DNA from: Halomonas sp. HAL1
GTDB taxonomy: Bacteria > Pseudomonadota > Gammaproteobacteria > Pseudomonadales > Halomonadaceae
Assembly (NCBI RefSeq): GCF_030544485.1
Contig: NZ_CP130610.1
Span: 3,100,001 to 3,164,000 of the forward strand
DNA: 64,000 nt
Reading direction: 5' to 3'
In this document: piece by piece, positions 57,652 to 64,000 of the stretch
Position numbering within the stretch: position 1 is the first letter of the stretch
Layout: every line of letters begins with the position of its first letter
Notes under the pieces: generated by a model
Databases searched by the model: none
What the model was told of the DNA's origin: nothing
The model's input: the letters and a program-made list of their open reading frames with translations, nothing else
Translations under genes and position numbers: made by a program

Positions 57652-58923
57652 ATGTACAATACCTTTTTTAACGCATCACTCTATAAAGCATTACTAAATC
57701 ATACGGCCTGTATTTTCTTTACGCCACAAGGGGTTATCAAGCACGCTAGCCAATCGTTTTTAGAGGTAATGGGCTGTCGGCTACAGGAAATTAAAGGGCA
57801 ACATCACCGTATTTTCTGCGATGCCGCCGAAACACAACGCCCAGAGTATCAAAAATTTTGGCTGTCGCTTGCCGCTGGTAAAAGCCACCATGGGCGCTTT
57901 CGCCGTTTTAAAGAAGATGGAGAAGAGGTGTGGCTTGAAGCAACCTACCTGCCAATATGCACGCGTATGGGTAAAGTAACTCAAATTCTTAAAATAGCGA
58001 ATGAAGTTACTAAAAGCCATCAAGAAGCTAGACACCAAGATGCGCTGTTGCATGCCCTACACCGCTCCATGGCCGTGATTGAGTTTACGCCAGAAGGCGA
58101 TATCTTGGATGTAAACCAAAACTTTGAAAAAGTAATGGGTTATCGCAAAGAGGCACTGATCGGCAAACATCACTCTATGTTTTGCCGACCTGATTTCTAT
58201 CGCCAGCAGCCCCGATTTTGGCAGAGTCTTGCCAGTGGCGAATTCAACAAAGGCCGCTTTGAACGGGTAGATGCACAGGGCAAAACCGTATGGCTTGAAG
58301 CGACGTATAACCCTGTTGAGGATGAAGACGGTAATGTTATAGAAGTCGTTAAATTTGCCAGCAACATTACGCCACTGGTAGAAAAAGCCACCGCCACGAC
58401 AGGTACGATAAGCTCAGCACAAAGCAGTACGTCGCAAATCGAGCAAACCGCTAAAGACAGCTTGAGCCACTTAGATGAGATGGTTAAAGGCGCAGAGCAG
58501 GCAGCGCAAACGCTAGCCCAAGCGCAAGAACTGATCGATGAACTGCATAAGCAGTCACAAAGTATTAATAAAATTACCGATTCGATTGCAAAAATTGCCA
58601 GTCAAACCAACCTGCTCTCGCTAAACGCCGCTGTAGAAGCCGCCCGCGCGGGCGAGCAGGGCCGCGGTTTTGCCGTTGTAGCCAATGAGGTACGTCAACT
58701 CGCCAAAGGGGCCACCGAGGCGGTAGCGCAAATAACCCAGGTACTTAAAGACAACAGCAGCTTGGTAGAACGTACGACCCAATCCATGCAGCAAGTGATT
58801 CAGCAGGGCAAAGCCAGCCAGTCCAGCGTTAGTGAGATTGATACCATTGTGAATAAAATTCTTCACGACGCACGCAATGTCGCTAACTCTATCGAACAAC
58901 TCGCCGCCGATACGCATGTTTAG
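57652..58923 (+). CDS. Soluble chemoreceptor, PAS-PAS-MCP (paralog)
   Basis: 423 residues from the ATG at 57652, with GAGAAGG upstream; the upstream ATG at 57604 is rejected. Same architecture and length as the receptor at 54099: two PAS domains with GQHHRIFC and [14 protein letters not shown] repeats, and an MCP tip [20 protein letters not shown]. Similarity is highest in the MCP part and lower in the PAS parts, suggesting duplicated receptors with divergent sensing. No membrane segments, no C-terminal methylation tether. Confidence 0.9.
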   Translation: MYNTFFNASLYKALLNHTACIFFTPQGVIKHASQSFLEVMGCRLQEIKGQHHRIFCDAAETQRPEYQKFWLSLAAGKSHHGRFRRFKEDGEEVWLEATYLPICTRMGKVTQILKIANEVTKSHQEARHQDALLHALHRSMAVIEFTPEGDILDVNQNFEKVMGYRKEALIGKHHSMFCRPDFYRQQPRFWQSLASGEFNKGRFERVDAQGKTVWLEATYNPVEDEDGNVIEVVKFASNITPLVEKATATTGTISSAQSSTSQIEQTAKDSLSHLDEMVKGAEQAAQTLAQAQELIDELHKQSQSINKITDSIAKIASQTNLLSLNAAVEAARAGEQGRGFAVVANEVRQLAKGATEAVAQITQVLKDNSSLVERTTQSMQQVIQQGKASQSSVSEIDTIVNKILHDARNVANSIEQLAADTHV

Positions 58924-59024
58924 CCAGACCTATTTCATGCACAAGGAAGTGCACCCTTTACATAGGTACACCGGCTGCTAATGACGCCGGTGCGGATAAG
59001 TAAAGACAGCCTCGGTTCCCCACG

Positions 59025-59636
59025 CTAAGCCCTTAACGGCAACGCAACCCCGATAGCAACAAAGATACCGCCGCAGGTGCGGTTAAATCCGCGGCCAACG
59101 CGTTTTAGCCAGTGACGAATGCGGTTGGCCATATTGGCGAGTAAGCCTTCAACTAAACATTCAATCGCCACAAAGGTGCCTGCCAGCACGAAGAATTGCA
59201 GCATTAAACTGCCTTGTGGGTCGATAAACTGAGGTAGGAAGGCGCTGAAAAACAGTAGCACCTTGGGGTTGGTAATCGATGCCAGTACGCCTTGCCGATA
59301 CAGGTGCCACCCGCTCGCTCGGCTTGCATTAATATCAATGTCGCCCGTAATTGGCGGCGAACGCCATACCTGAATACCCAACCAAATAAGATAGGCCCCG
59401 CCGACCCATTTCAGCACGGTCAGCCATACCACTGATGATTTAAGCAATGCACCAATTCCAAACATGCACAGGGCAATAATCAGCATAAACCCTGTCGCAC
59501 CGCCAACAATGGTAAATAGGGTTTTACGGCTGCCATGCATGGCGCCGTGGGTCAGCGCTAACAGGCCGTTTGGCCCTGGCGAAAGCGATAGGCCAATGCA
59601 GGCGATCAGGTATAAAAGCCAAGTGTCCAGTAGCAT
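59025..59636 (-). CDS. LysE/RhtB family amino acid exporter
   Basis: 203 residues with five to six hydrophobic helices, GTGAGG before the ATG. Typical N-terminus IGLSLSPGPNGLLALTHGA and central KWVGGAYLIWLGIQVWR, later ASITNPKVLLFFSAFLPQF. Exports amino acids or similar small metabolites; homoserine-lactone/threonine-type specificity is not decidable. Lies downstream of luxS, separated by a strong terminator. Confidence 0.92.
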   Translation of the reverse strand: MLLDTWLLYLIACIGLSLSPGPNGLLALTHGAMHGSRKTLFTIVGGATGFMLIIALCMFGIGALLKSSVVWLTVLKWVGGAYLIWLGIQVWRSPPITGDIDINASRASGWHLYRQGVLASITNPKVLLFFSAFLPQFIDPQGSLMLQFFVLAGTFVAIECLVEGLLANMANRIRHWLKRVGRGFNRTCGGIFVAIGVALPLRA

Positions 59637-59721
59637 GTTAATGCCTCACCCGTGGGAAAATGCGTGCGTGTTGCCAGCATGTCACCGTTGCTTGGCGTTT
59701 TCCATTCGTAAATGCACGCCA

Positions 59722-59758
59722 ATAAAAACGCCTCCTGGGCGTATACCCAGGAGGCGTT
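59722..59758 (-). terminator. Rho-independent terminator of luxS
   Basis: AACGCCTCCTGGG and CCCAGGAGGCGTT form a perfect 13-bp stem with a 6-nt loop, followed on the minus strand by TTTTTATT. Located about 55 bp after the luxS stop. Confidence 0.92.
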
Positions 59759-59812
59759 CGGCTTCTTACTTTAATAACACGTTCGCGCGTCGCTGATGCG
59801 GTTACATAACGC

Positions 59813-60280
59813 TTAGGCGAAGACTTCCGTCCACTCGTTGCGCTTGGCCAGCAGGTTGCGGGCCAGTTCCTGGGCGCCTTCCAGGCTGTGGCTGGCGGCC
59901 CAGCCGCACTGCATTTCATTGCAGGCAGGCACTTCGGTAGCAACTAGCACATCGTTCAGCGTTTGTTCGATGATAGTGATTACGCCGTCGTAGTCGTCGT
60001 GATTGATCATCGCGATATAAAAGCCGGTTTGGCAGCCCATGGGGCTGATATCGACCACTTTATCGGTGTGATTGCGCGACAGCTCAGCCATTAAGTGCTC
60101 AAGGGAGTGCAGCGCTGGCATCTCCATGTGATCTTTATTGGGCTGGCAGATCCGCAGGTCGTACTTATGGATACGGTCGCCGTTCTGGCCTTCTTTGATG
60201 TCGGCTAAACGCACGTACGGGGCTTTTACCTTGGTGTGATCCAGGTTAAAGCTTTCGACGTTCATCTTTTTATCGGTCAT
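59813..60280 (-). CDS. luxS: S-ribosylhomocysteine lyase LuxS
   Basis: 155 residues, AAGGAGCCAAC before the ATG. Cleaves S-ribosylhomocysteine to homocysteine and DPD, the precursor of autoinducer-2. The metal ligands H58 and H62 in LHSLEHL and the third ligand Cys in [14 protein letters not shown] are present, as is the catalytic Cys in MGCQTGFY. Downstream of an ABM monooxygenase-like gene by 30 bp, with which it is probably co-transcribed. Functions in the activated methyl cycle and possibly signalling. Confidence 0.96.
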   Translation of the reverse strand: MTDKKMNVESFNLDHTKVKAPYVRLADIKEGQNGDRIHKYDLRICQPNKDHMEMPALHSLEHLMAELSRNHTDKVVDISPMGCQTGFYIAMINHDDYDGVITIIEQTLNDVLVATEVPACNEMQCGWAASHSLEGAQELARNLLAKRNEWTEVFA

Positions 60281-60310
60281 GTTGGCTCCTTTTTGCTTAA
60301 ACCTTTTCGC

Positions 60311-60658
60311 TTACACCTTGGGCGCGTCAAAATTCCATGGCTCATCGGTGTAAACGCACACGTTGGCATCTTCAATATCACCATCGGGCGACTCAACGTG
60401 CTTGGCGAAGAAGTCTTGAATCTCTTTACGCTGGCAGTGCGCTTCAAACTCTTCACGACTGGCCCAAATTTCATGAAATACGATCGGATAACCGGTGCCC
60501 TGGGCAAAGGGATTGTCGATCTGGCGCGTTACCGTGTAGTGAATGCAAGCATCTTCCCGGTGCGTATTCGGCTCTAGGGTCTGAAGTGCTTTAAATACGG
60601 CTTCTTCCTTGCCTGGTTTGGGCTTAAAGCCGGCAACACAGTAAATTTTTTCTGACAT
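60311..60658 (-). CDS. Antibiotic biosynthesis monooxygenase-domain protein (quinol monooxygenase-like)
   Basis: 115 residues from the ATG at 60658, with AGGA seven bases upstream; an ATG two codons earlier is possible. ABM fold (dimeric ferredoxin-like): YCVAGFKPKPGKEEAVFKAL at the N-terminus (in part), a central FHEIWASREEFEAH, and a QDFF stretch near residue 85. YgiN quinol monooxygenase and LsrG (AI-2 phosphate processing) share this fold. Co-directional with luxS 30 bp downstream. Confidence 0.82.
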   Translation of the reverse strand: MSEKIYCVAGFKPKPGKEEAVFKALQTLEPNTHREDACIHYTVTRQIDNPFAQGTGYPIVFHEIWASREEFEAHCQRKEIQDFFAKHVESPDGDIEDANVCVYTDEPWNFDAPKV

Positions 60659-60719
60659 GCTCATATCCTAAGTCGTTAAGCGTGCGTCATTATGCGGCTT
60701 GTCTACGCAGGTTCACAAC

Positions 60720-61397
60720 CTAGCGAATAATGCGTTCGGCCAATGCGCCTAAATCAGTGACCGTCATATCGGGCTCAATGCCCCAGGGGTCAAAAGGCGC
60801 ATCGGAATTACGCCGTATCCAGGCGCTGCGTAACCCGGCGTGGGTGGCGCCAATCACATCAAAGGGATTGCTGGAAATTAGCCAGGTGTGTTCTGGGCGG
60901 GTTTCCAGGCGGCTACGCAGATGGGAATACACGGCGGGGTCCGGCTTGAAGCGCTTGACTTCATCCGCGCTAATGACGTCATCCATATGGCTCTCAACGC
61001 CCGCACGCGTCAGTAGCGTCGAGACGGCATCGGCAGTGCCATTCGAAAACGCCACACAGCGGATGCCCGCATCGCGCAGCTGATCCAAGGCGGGCACGAC
61101 ATCGTCAAACGCAGGTAGCTCACCATACACCGCCATCAAGTGATCGTGATCGTTATCGGAAAGGCCGGTTTGTAGCGCCCGGTCGATAAAGACCAGCGCT
61201 TCGCGGGTACATTCAGAAAAAGGCACATAGGCGCCCATCAGGCCGTGGCGGAAGCTGTATTCAAGCTGCTTCTCCCGCCAGCGGCGGGCAAATTCGCCTG
61301 CTTTGGAAGCATCGGCCAAGCGTCGTTCCAGCTCAACGGTCACTCCCTGGGTATCAATCAGCGTGCCGTAAACATCGAAGGCTAATACCGGCTGCAT
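60720..61397 (-). CDS. Haloacid dehalogenase type II-like HAD hydrolase
   Basis: 225 residues from the ATG at 61397, with AAGGAGAGG upstream. HAD-superfamily motifs: nucleophile Asp in AFDVYGTLID, RWREKQLEYSF, SNGT, Lys in DEVKRFKPDPAVY, and SSNPFDVIGATHAGL. The order and residues match L-2-haloacid dehalogenases, with Phe where many have Trp in the last motif. Natural substrate uncertain. Stand-alone between the ABM gene and a strong terminator. Confidence 0.88.
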   Translation of the reverse strand: MQPVLAFDVYGTLIDTQGVTVELERRLADASKAGEFARRWREKQLEYSFRHGLMGAYVPFSECTREALVFIDRALQTGLSDNDHDHLMAVYGELPAFDDVVPALDQLRDAGIRCVAFSNGTADAVSTLLTRAGVESHMDDVISADEVKRFKPDPAVYSHLRSRLETRPEHTWLISSNPFDVIGATHAGLRSAWIRRNSDAPFDPWGIEPDMTVTDLGALAERIIR

Positions 61398-61459
61398 CGT
61401 GGGCCTCTCCTTTACTATCAATTGGCTAACAACTGTATTCAGCATAGTCGTGGCCTACA

Positions 61460-61493
61460 AAAACAAAAGCGCCGCTGCACAGGCAGCGGCGCT
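61460..61493 (-). terminator. Rho-independent terminator of the aminotransferase operon
   Basis: AGCGCCGCTGC and GCAGCGGCGCT form a perfect 11-bp stem with a 4-nt loop, followed on the minus strand by TTTGTTTTTG. Located 20 bp after the aminotransferase stop. Confidence 0.9.
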
Positions 61494-61513
61494 CAAAAGG
61501 CTAAAACAGGTGA

Positions 61514-62947
61514 TTAAACTGTAAAGGCAGCCTCCTGCTGGCCAGTTTTAAGGTCGCCGGAGCGCACTAGTTCATCAGTTACGCGGTCGATGGCGCGTTT
61601 GGCGCGGCCAATCATTTCGTCCACTTCACCCCGGTTAATGGTCAGCGGCGGTGCAAAGCCGAGAATGTCGCCTTGGGGCATGGCGCGGGCAATCAGGTTC
61701 TCTTCCATCGCGGCTGCTGCAACACGCGGGCCGACTTTCAGCGCTGGGTCGAAGTGCAGGCGCTGCTTGGCGTCTGGCGAGAACTCCAGCGCCGCCATCA
61801 GGCCTACACCGCGCACGTCGCCCAATAGCGGATGACCTTCAAAGTTAGCTTTTAGCTGCTGCTGGAAGTAGGCACCGGTTTCCGACGCGTTACCCACCAG
61901 GTTTTCACGCTCAATGATATCCAGGTTAGCAAGCCCTGCCGCACAGCCCAGCGCATGGCCTGAGTAAGTCCAGCCGTGGCCGATGGGGCCGTATTCGCCG
62001 GTGCCTTGCTCAAGCACTTGCCACACTTTCTCACCGACAATCACGCCGGAAAGCGGTTGGTAAGCACTGGTTAAGCCTTTGGCGATGGTGACCAGGTCAG
62101 GCTTCATGTTGTAGTGATGGCTGCCGAAATCAGAACCGGTACGGCCAAAGCCACACACCACTTCATCGGCAATCAGCAGCACGTCATACTTCGCCAGCAC
62201 GGCTTGGATGGCATCCCAGTAGCCTTCCGGCGGCGGTACGATACCGCCCGTACCCAGCACGGGCTCGCCGATAAAGGCGGCGACGGTATCCGGGCCTTCT
62301 TCCAAAATCATCGCTTCGAGTTTCTCGGCGCAATAGGCAGAGAACTCAAGCTCGGTCATGCCGTGCTGCTCAGCGGCGCGCAGGTAATAGTGCGGAGCTT
62401 CGGTATGGCGAATGGTGTCAATCGGCAGATCGAAGTGATCGTGGAACGCTTTCAGACCGGTCAGCGAGCCAGAGGCGATACCGGAACCGTGGTAACCACG
62501 CATACGCGAGATGACCTTTTTCTTCAGCGGGCGACCCAGTACGTTATTGTAGTAGCGCACGATCTTGAGCTGGGTTTCGTTGGCGTCTGAACCGGACATG
62601 CCATAGTAGACCTTGGACATGTTCATGCCAGCGATCTTCAGAATACGCTCGGAAAGCTCGATCTGCGGCTCGTTAGAGTGGCCTACGTAGGTATGGTAGT
62701 AGGAGAGCTCTAGCGCTTGCTTGTAGATTGCCTCAGCGACTTCGGTGCGGCCATAGCCGATGTTGACGCAGTAAAGCCCGGCAAAGCCGTCGATAAATTC
62801 ACGACCATCCTTATCCACGATGTTGATGCCTTTACCGCCGGTAATCACGCGGCCCGGCAGGTCGCCGTGGGCGAAATCACGCAGGTGGGTAGAGGCGTGG
62901 AAAGTGACTTTACGATCGCGTTCGATCAAATCCTGATGCAAGCTCAT
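61514..62947 (-). CDS. Class III omega-aminotransferase (putrescine/GABA type)
   Basis: 477 residues from the ATG at 62947 (MSLHQDLIERDRK), with AGAGAGAACG upstream. PLP fold-type I enzyme: FIDGFAGLYCVNIGYGR, YYGMSGSDANETQLKIVR, EPVLGTGGIVPPPEGYW, LIADEVVCGFGRTG, and the PLP lysine in TIAKGLTSAYQPLSG. Resembles SpuC-like putrescine/cadaverine-pyruvate aminotransferases. It follows a succinate-semialdehyde dehydrogenase gene, which points to putrescine or GABA breakdown to succinate. Exact substrate uncertain. Confidence 0.9.
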   Translation of the reverse strand: MSLHQDLIERDRKVTFHASTHLRDFAHGDLPGRVITGGKGINIVDKDGREFIDGFAGLYCVNIGYGRTEVAEAIYKQALELSYYHTYVGHSNEPQIELSERILKIAGMNMSKVYYGMSGSDANETQLKIVRYYNNVLGRPLKKKVISRMRGYHGSGIASGSLTGLKAFHDHFDLPIDTIRHTEAPHYYLRAAEQHGMTELEFSAYCAEKLEAMILEEGPDTVAAFIGEPVLGTGGIVPPPEGYWDAIQAVLAKYDVLLIADEVVCGFGRTGSDFGSHHYNMKPDLVTIAKGLTSAYQPLSGVIVGEKVWQVLEQGTGEYGPIGHGWTYSGHALGCAAGLANLDIIERENLVGNASETGAYFQQQLKANFEGHPLLGDVRGVGLMAALEFSPDAKQRLHFDPALKVGPRVAAAAMEENLIARAMPQGDILGFAPPLTINRGEVDEMIGRAKRAIDRVTDELVRSGDLKTGQQEAAFTV

Positions 62948-62970
62948 AGCGTTCTCTCTGTACGGTAAAC

Positions 62971-62991
62971 CTCCCCGCATTGCGGGGAGGA
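62971..62991. terminator. Intercistronic 9-bp hairpin between gabD and aminotransferase
   Basis: CCTCCCCGC and GCGGGGAGG with a 3-nt loop. On the minus strand it is followed by TTTACC only, so it may be a weak terminator, attenuator or 3'-stabilising element between co-directional genes 71 bp apart. Confidence 0.6.
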
Positions 62992-63018
62992 TGTTTTAAA
63001 TTATTGTCAACTTGGCGA

Positions 63019-64000
63019 TTAGCTGCCTGAGACTGAACCCAGCGCACCCAGGCAGTAATATTTCGTTTCCAGATATTCATCAATACCGGTGGCGCCACCT
63101 TCACGGCCAAGGCCGGACTGCTTCACGCCGCCAAAGGGTACCGGCGGGCCGGTCATTTTGACGGAGTTAACGCTGACCATGCCGTATTCCAGTGCGCGCA
63201 TCAGCTTCCAGATACGGCGGATATCGTGGGTGTAGATGTACGCGGCCAAGCCGTACTCGGTGTCGTTGGCCATTTCGATCACTTCGTCATCGGTGCTGTA
63301 AGCGGTAATCCCGGCTACCGGAGCGAAGTTCTCTTCCCGCCATACCTTCATTTTTGGCGTTACGCCGGTCAGCATCACCGGCATAAAGAAGTTCTCACCG
63401 GGCGCCTGGCTTTGGTCTCCGCCAATCATCTTGGCGCCTTTGGAAATGGCGTCATCGACAATAGCCGCCGCTTTTTCCACCGCCTGACGGTGAATCAGCG
63501 GGCCCAGGTCAATTTCACCCTGAAGGCCATTCCCCACGGTGAGTGCCGCCATGCGCTCGGCGAACTGCTCGACGAACTCATCATGAATGGATTCGTGTAC
63601 CAAAATTCGGTTGGCGGCTAGGCAGTCCTGCCCGGCGGTTTGGAACTTGGCATCGACTGCTGCGTAGGCGGCCTGCTTCGGGTCCATATCCGGCCCAACG
63701 ATAAACGGCGCGTTGCCACCCAACTCCAAAGAGAGTCGCTTAACGGTATTAGCACTCTGCTCGATCAGCAAGCGGCCCACGCGGGTGGAGCCGGTGAAGG
63801 AGAGCGCACGAATACGCGACTCGCCGCAAAGAATTTTTGAGACTTCCGCCGGGTCGCCCAGCACGACGTTGAAAATCCCTGCCGGAATCCCTGCCCGCTC
63901 GGCAAGCTCCGCCAGCGCCAGCGCCGAGAATGGCGTTTCGTTGGCAGGCTTCACAATCACCGGGCAACCCGCTGCCAGTGCTGCGGCGGCCTTGCGGGTG
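63019..64000 (-). CDS. gabD: NAD(P)-dependent succinate-semialdehyde dehydrogenase, C-terminal part
   Basis: The frame is open to the window end, so the N-terminal ~155-160 residues are missing. The visible part begins TRKAAAALAAGCPVIVKPAN, then LSFTGSTRVGRLLIEQ, catalytic Glu in SLELGGNAPFIVGP, catalytic Cys in FQTAGQDCLAANRILV, and C-terminal PFGGVKQSGLGREGG with DEYLETKYYCLG. Matches GabD-type SSADH, which makes succinate from succinate semialdehyde. Upstream partner of the aminotransferase. Confidence 0.93.
   Translation of the reverse strand, partial: TRKAAAALAAGCPVIVKPANETPFSALALAELAERAGIPAGIFNVVLGDPAEVSKILCGESRIRALSFTGSTRVGRLLIEQSANTVKRLSLELGGNAPFIVGPDMDPKQAAYAAVDAKFQTAGQDCLAANRILVHESIHDEFVEQFAERMAALTVGNGLQGEIDLGPLIHRQAVEKAAAIVDDAISKGAKMIGGDQSQAPGENFFMPVMLTGVTPKMKVWREENFAPVAGITAYSTDDEVIEMANDTEYGLAAYIYTHDIRRIWKLMRALEYGMVSVNSVKMTGPPVPFGGVKQSGLGREGGATGIDEYLETKYYCLGALGSVSGS

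Overview
The window is a contiguous, gene-dense piece of a gammaproteobacterial chromosome. Gene content and order fit the Halomonadaceae (Halomonas/Vreelandella group). The signs are the rpsU-dnaG-rpoD operon, the apaG-rsmA-pdxA-surA-lptD operon, divergent amgK-murU, the ftsB-ispD-ispF-truD-surE-pcm-nlpD-rpoS block, moderate GC and acidic proteins. I saw no rRNA, tRNA, CRISPR array, prophage or intact insertion sequence. Almost all genes are housekeeping; the accessory material is small and scattered.

Layout. 1-387: 3' end of an AbgT-type transporter. 506-4960 (-): rpsU-dnaG-rpoD, with repeat-rich spacers. 5185-9818: tsaD, plsY, folB-folK, cca, apaH. 10043-11697 (+): a small Tat-signal gene coupled to a GMC flavoprotein dehydrogenase, lying between apaH and apaG. 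11666-17500 (-): apaG-rsmA-pdxA-surA-lptD. 17571-19672 (+): amgK-murU (cell-wall recycling) and a GGCT-like gene. 19788-21261: OsmC-like protein and speD. 21324-23352 (-): lipid A acyltransferase and alr. 23497-30812 (-): ftsB-ispD-ispF-truD-surE-pcm-popT(DUF368)-nlpD-rpoS. 31021-33707: a COG3146-type acyltransferase and a coniferyl-aldehyde-dehydrogenase-like ALDH. 33790-39024 (+): an overlapping signalling operon of hybrid histidine kinase, REC-GGDEF*-EAL phosphodiesterase and HexR. 39036-41847: ridA, an Lrp/AsnC regulator, leuA.

41906-50189: two universal stress proteins, a fluC pair, a MITE-like palindromic element, a BASS-family transporter, cfa, sulP and NAD-type isocitrate dehydrogenase. 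50215-53760: a metal cluster with a Zn/Cd/Pb export ATPase, its MerR regulator with a clear MerR-type promoter, and a ZIP importer. 54099-58923: two paralogous soluble PAS-PAS chemoreceptors flanking a 1-Cys peroxiredoxin and a CNNM-type protein. 59025-64000 (-): LysE exporter, ABM monooxygenase-luxS, a HAD dehalogenase, and an omega-aminotransferase with a succinate-semialdehyde dehydrogenase (cut by the window end).

The most interesting signals are: the 59-codon Tat gene fused by stop/start overlap to the GMC dehydrogenase and its placement inside a conserved operon; the 144-bp palindromic element whose terminus supplies the stop codon of fluC2, with a second solitary terminus 10 kb away; the uneven Phe box of the fluC pair; in-phase degenerate tandem repeats between housekeeping genes (12-bp period at 30947-31042, 16-bp period at 4596-4659); the HK/PDE/HexR overlapping operon; DUF368/PopT in the pcm-nlpD slot; and the ABM-luxS pair. 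I saw no clear candidate for a wholly new defence or mobile system.
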